Assembly: GCA_002495885.1 (NCBI GenBank) | Contig: DAHG01000054.1 | Location: 1 to 5,797, forward strand | Length of the DNA stretch: 5,797 nt | DNA from: Methanocellaceae archaeon UBA148 | GTDB lineage: Archaea; Halobacteriota; UBA148 | Direction: 5' to 3' | In this document: positions 5,200-5,797 of the stretch, in pieces | How the letters are laid out: each line of letters begins with the position of its first letter | Position numbering within the stretch: the first letter of the stretch is position 1 | Notes under the pieces: model-generated | Database searches by the model: none | What the model saw: only the letters and a program-made list of their open reading frames with translations | What the model was told of the DNA's origin: nothing | Made by a program: the position numbers and the translations under genes

Positions 5200-5797
5200 T
5201 TAAAGTTTAAGAGTCTTATCATGCCATTGCCTAGCAGTTTCATCAGCTATGTGGCAATAGCGAACGGTAGTTCGTATATCCTTATGCCGCAAAAGCGTTT
5301 GAACTATCCTGATATCGCAGCCTTGAGATATCATGATGCTAGCAGGGCTATGCCTACTGAATACGTGTACCGCTCCCGATTTTGTGACTCCAGCTTTTTC
5401 TTTGTAGTAGACAAACATTTGATAAAGTTTTCGATACTTCCACCTATTACCATAGTCGGTATAGAATAGTGGATGAGATCCATCTTCTAGCGTCAATTGA
5501 GGTCTAACTTCCAGATATCGCTTAATCGCATTAGAGCATTCTTCTGAAATGAAGGTAATCCCGTCTCTACCACCTTTGCCCTCCCTTATTCGAATGGTAA
5601 GGCTCTTAAGGTCTATGTCCTTGTCATCAAGGTTGCATAGTTCGGTTGACCTTAATGAGGCATAGAACAAGACTGTGAGCATGGTCTTATGTTTTATATT
5701 ATTACATACGCTGAATATTTTAAGCACATCATCTTCATCAAAGAAGTAAGGAAGGTTTTCATTTCGGTTCATGAAGTGTATCCGCCGGTCCAAATTT
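5200..5797 (-). CDS. Tyrosine recombinase / phage-type integrase, catalytic domain (5' end outside window)
   Basis: About 198 residues of an XerC/D-like site-specific recombinase are present. Numbering from the codon at 5793, the catalytic set is visible: Arg48 in YASLRSTEL, Lys73 in EGKGGRDG, His143 and Arg147 in HVFSRHS, His170 in LLRHKDIRTT, and the nucleophile Tyr179 in VRYCHI. The domain begins near NLPYFFDEDDV (13-23). The frame is open to the window edge and the usual N-terminal SAM-like DNA-binding domain (about 90 residues) is missing, so the real start lies beyond position 5797; TTG 5793 and the ATG near 5772 are probably internal. Two variations: His and Arg of the HxxR motif are four residues apart instead of three, and LLRH replaces the more usual LLGH. 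The enzyme would cut and join DNA at attachment sites for integration or excision of the element. It converges on the pentapeptide gene. Confidence 0.88.
   Translation of the reverse strand, partial: NLDRRIHFMNRNENLPYFFDEDDVLKIFSVCNNIKHKTMLTVLFYASLRSTELCNLDDKDIDLKSLTIRIREGKGGRDGITFISEECSNAIKRYLEVRPQLTLEDGSHPLFYTDYGNRWKYRKLYQMFVYYKEKAGVTKSGAVHVFSRHSPASIMISQGCDIRIVQTLLRHKDIRTTVRYCHIADETARQWHDKTLKL

Noticed and set aside
5191..5469. 92-codon plus-strand frame opposite the integrase
   Set aside because: It is antisense to the conserved catalytic motifs of the recombinase and begins in the terminator region. No independent support.
1..5797. tRNA or rRNA gene
   Set aside because: I saw no cloverleaf-like segment with a TTCGANNC T-loop and acceptor pairing, and no rRNA-like conserved blocks. 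A tRNA attachment site may lie beyond the integrase edge.

Overview
The window reads as part of an integrated or plasmid-type mobile element of an archaeon. The evidence is archaeal-style promoters (AT-rich TATA boxes about 25 nt before inferred starts, one giving a leaderless mRNA), GGAG/AAGGAGG ribosome-binding sites, and an archaeal-type ribbon-helix-helix (RHH) regulator, PrimPol-helicase and tyrosine recombinase. A methanogen host (Methanosarcina/Methanothrix relatives) is my guess from overall resemblance. I could not run a search.

Layout. Positions 1-200 hold a short minus-strand reading frame with its own promoter and ribosome-binding site, placed just after a hairpin terminator. A minus-strand operon covers 234-2670: an RHH DNA-binding protein, then a large replication protein overlapping it. 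That protein joins an NrS-1-like primase-polymerase, an HBD-like region and a superfamily 3 helicase. Positions 2671-2831 are a compact divergent control region, with a 46-bp imperfect dyad lying almost centrally between two inverted TATA boxes. A small plus-strand gene (2832-3138) follows and appears split by a +1 frameshift at CCC-TAA-C. Positions 3139-3701 hold no gene I can support, only decayed-looking frames and a 9-bp inverted repeat. An AT-rich plus-strand gene (about 3714-5171) encodes a Phe-rich pentapeptide-repeat protein ending in two membrane segments that look like an ion-channel module without a selectivity filter. The last gene (5200 to the edge, minus strand) is the catalytic domain of a tyrosine recombinase whose N-terminus lies outside the window.

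How it fits together (inference). The RHH protein probably controls its own operon by binding the dyad. The PrimPol-helicase would start and drive replication of the element, perhaps from the same dyad region. The recombinase would insert and excise it. The pentapeptide/membrane protein looks like accessory cargo: its base composition differs from the replication genes and it sits beside the integrase. The most notable signals are the symmetric divergent control region, the possible programmed frameshift, and the unusual helicase motifs.
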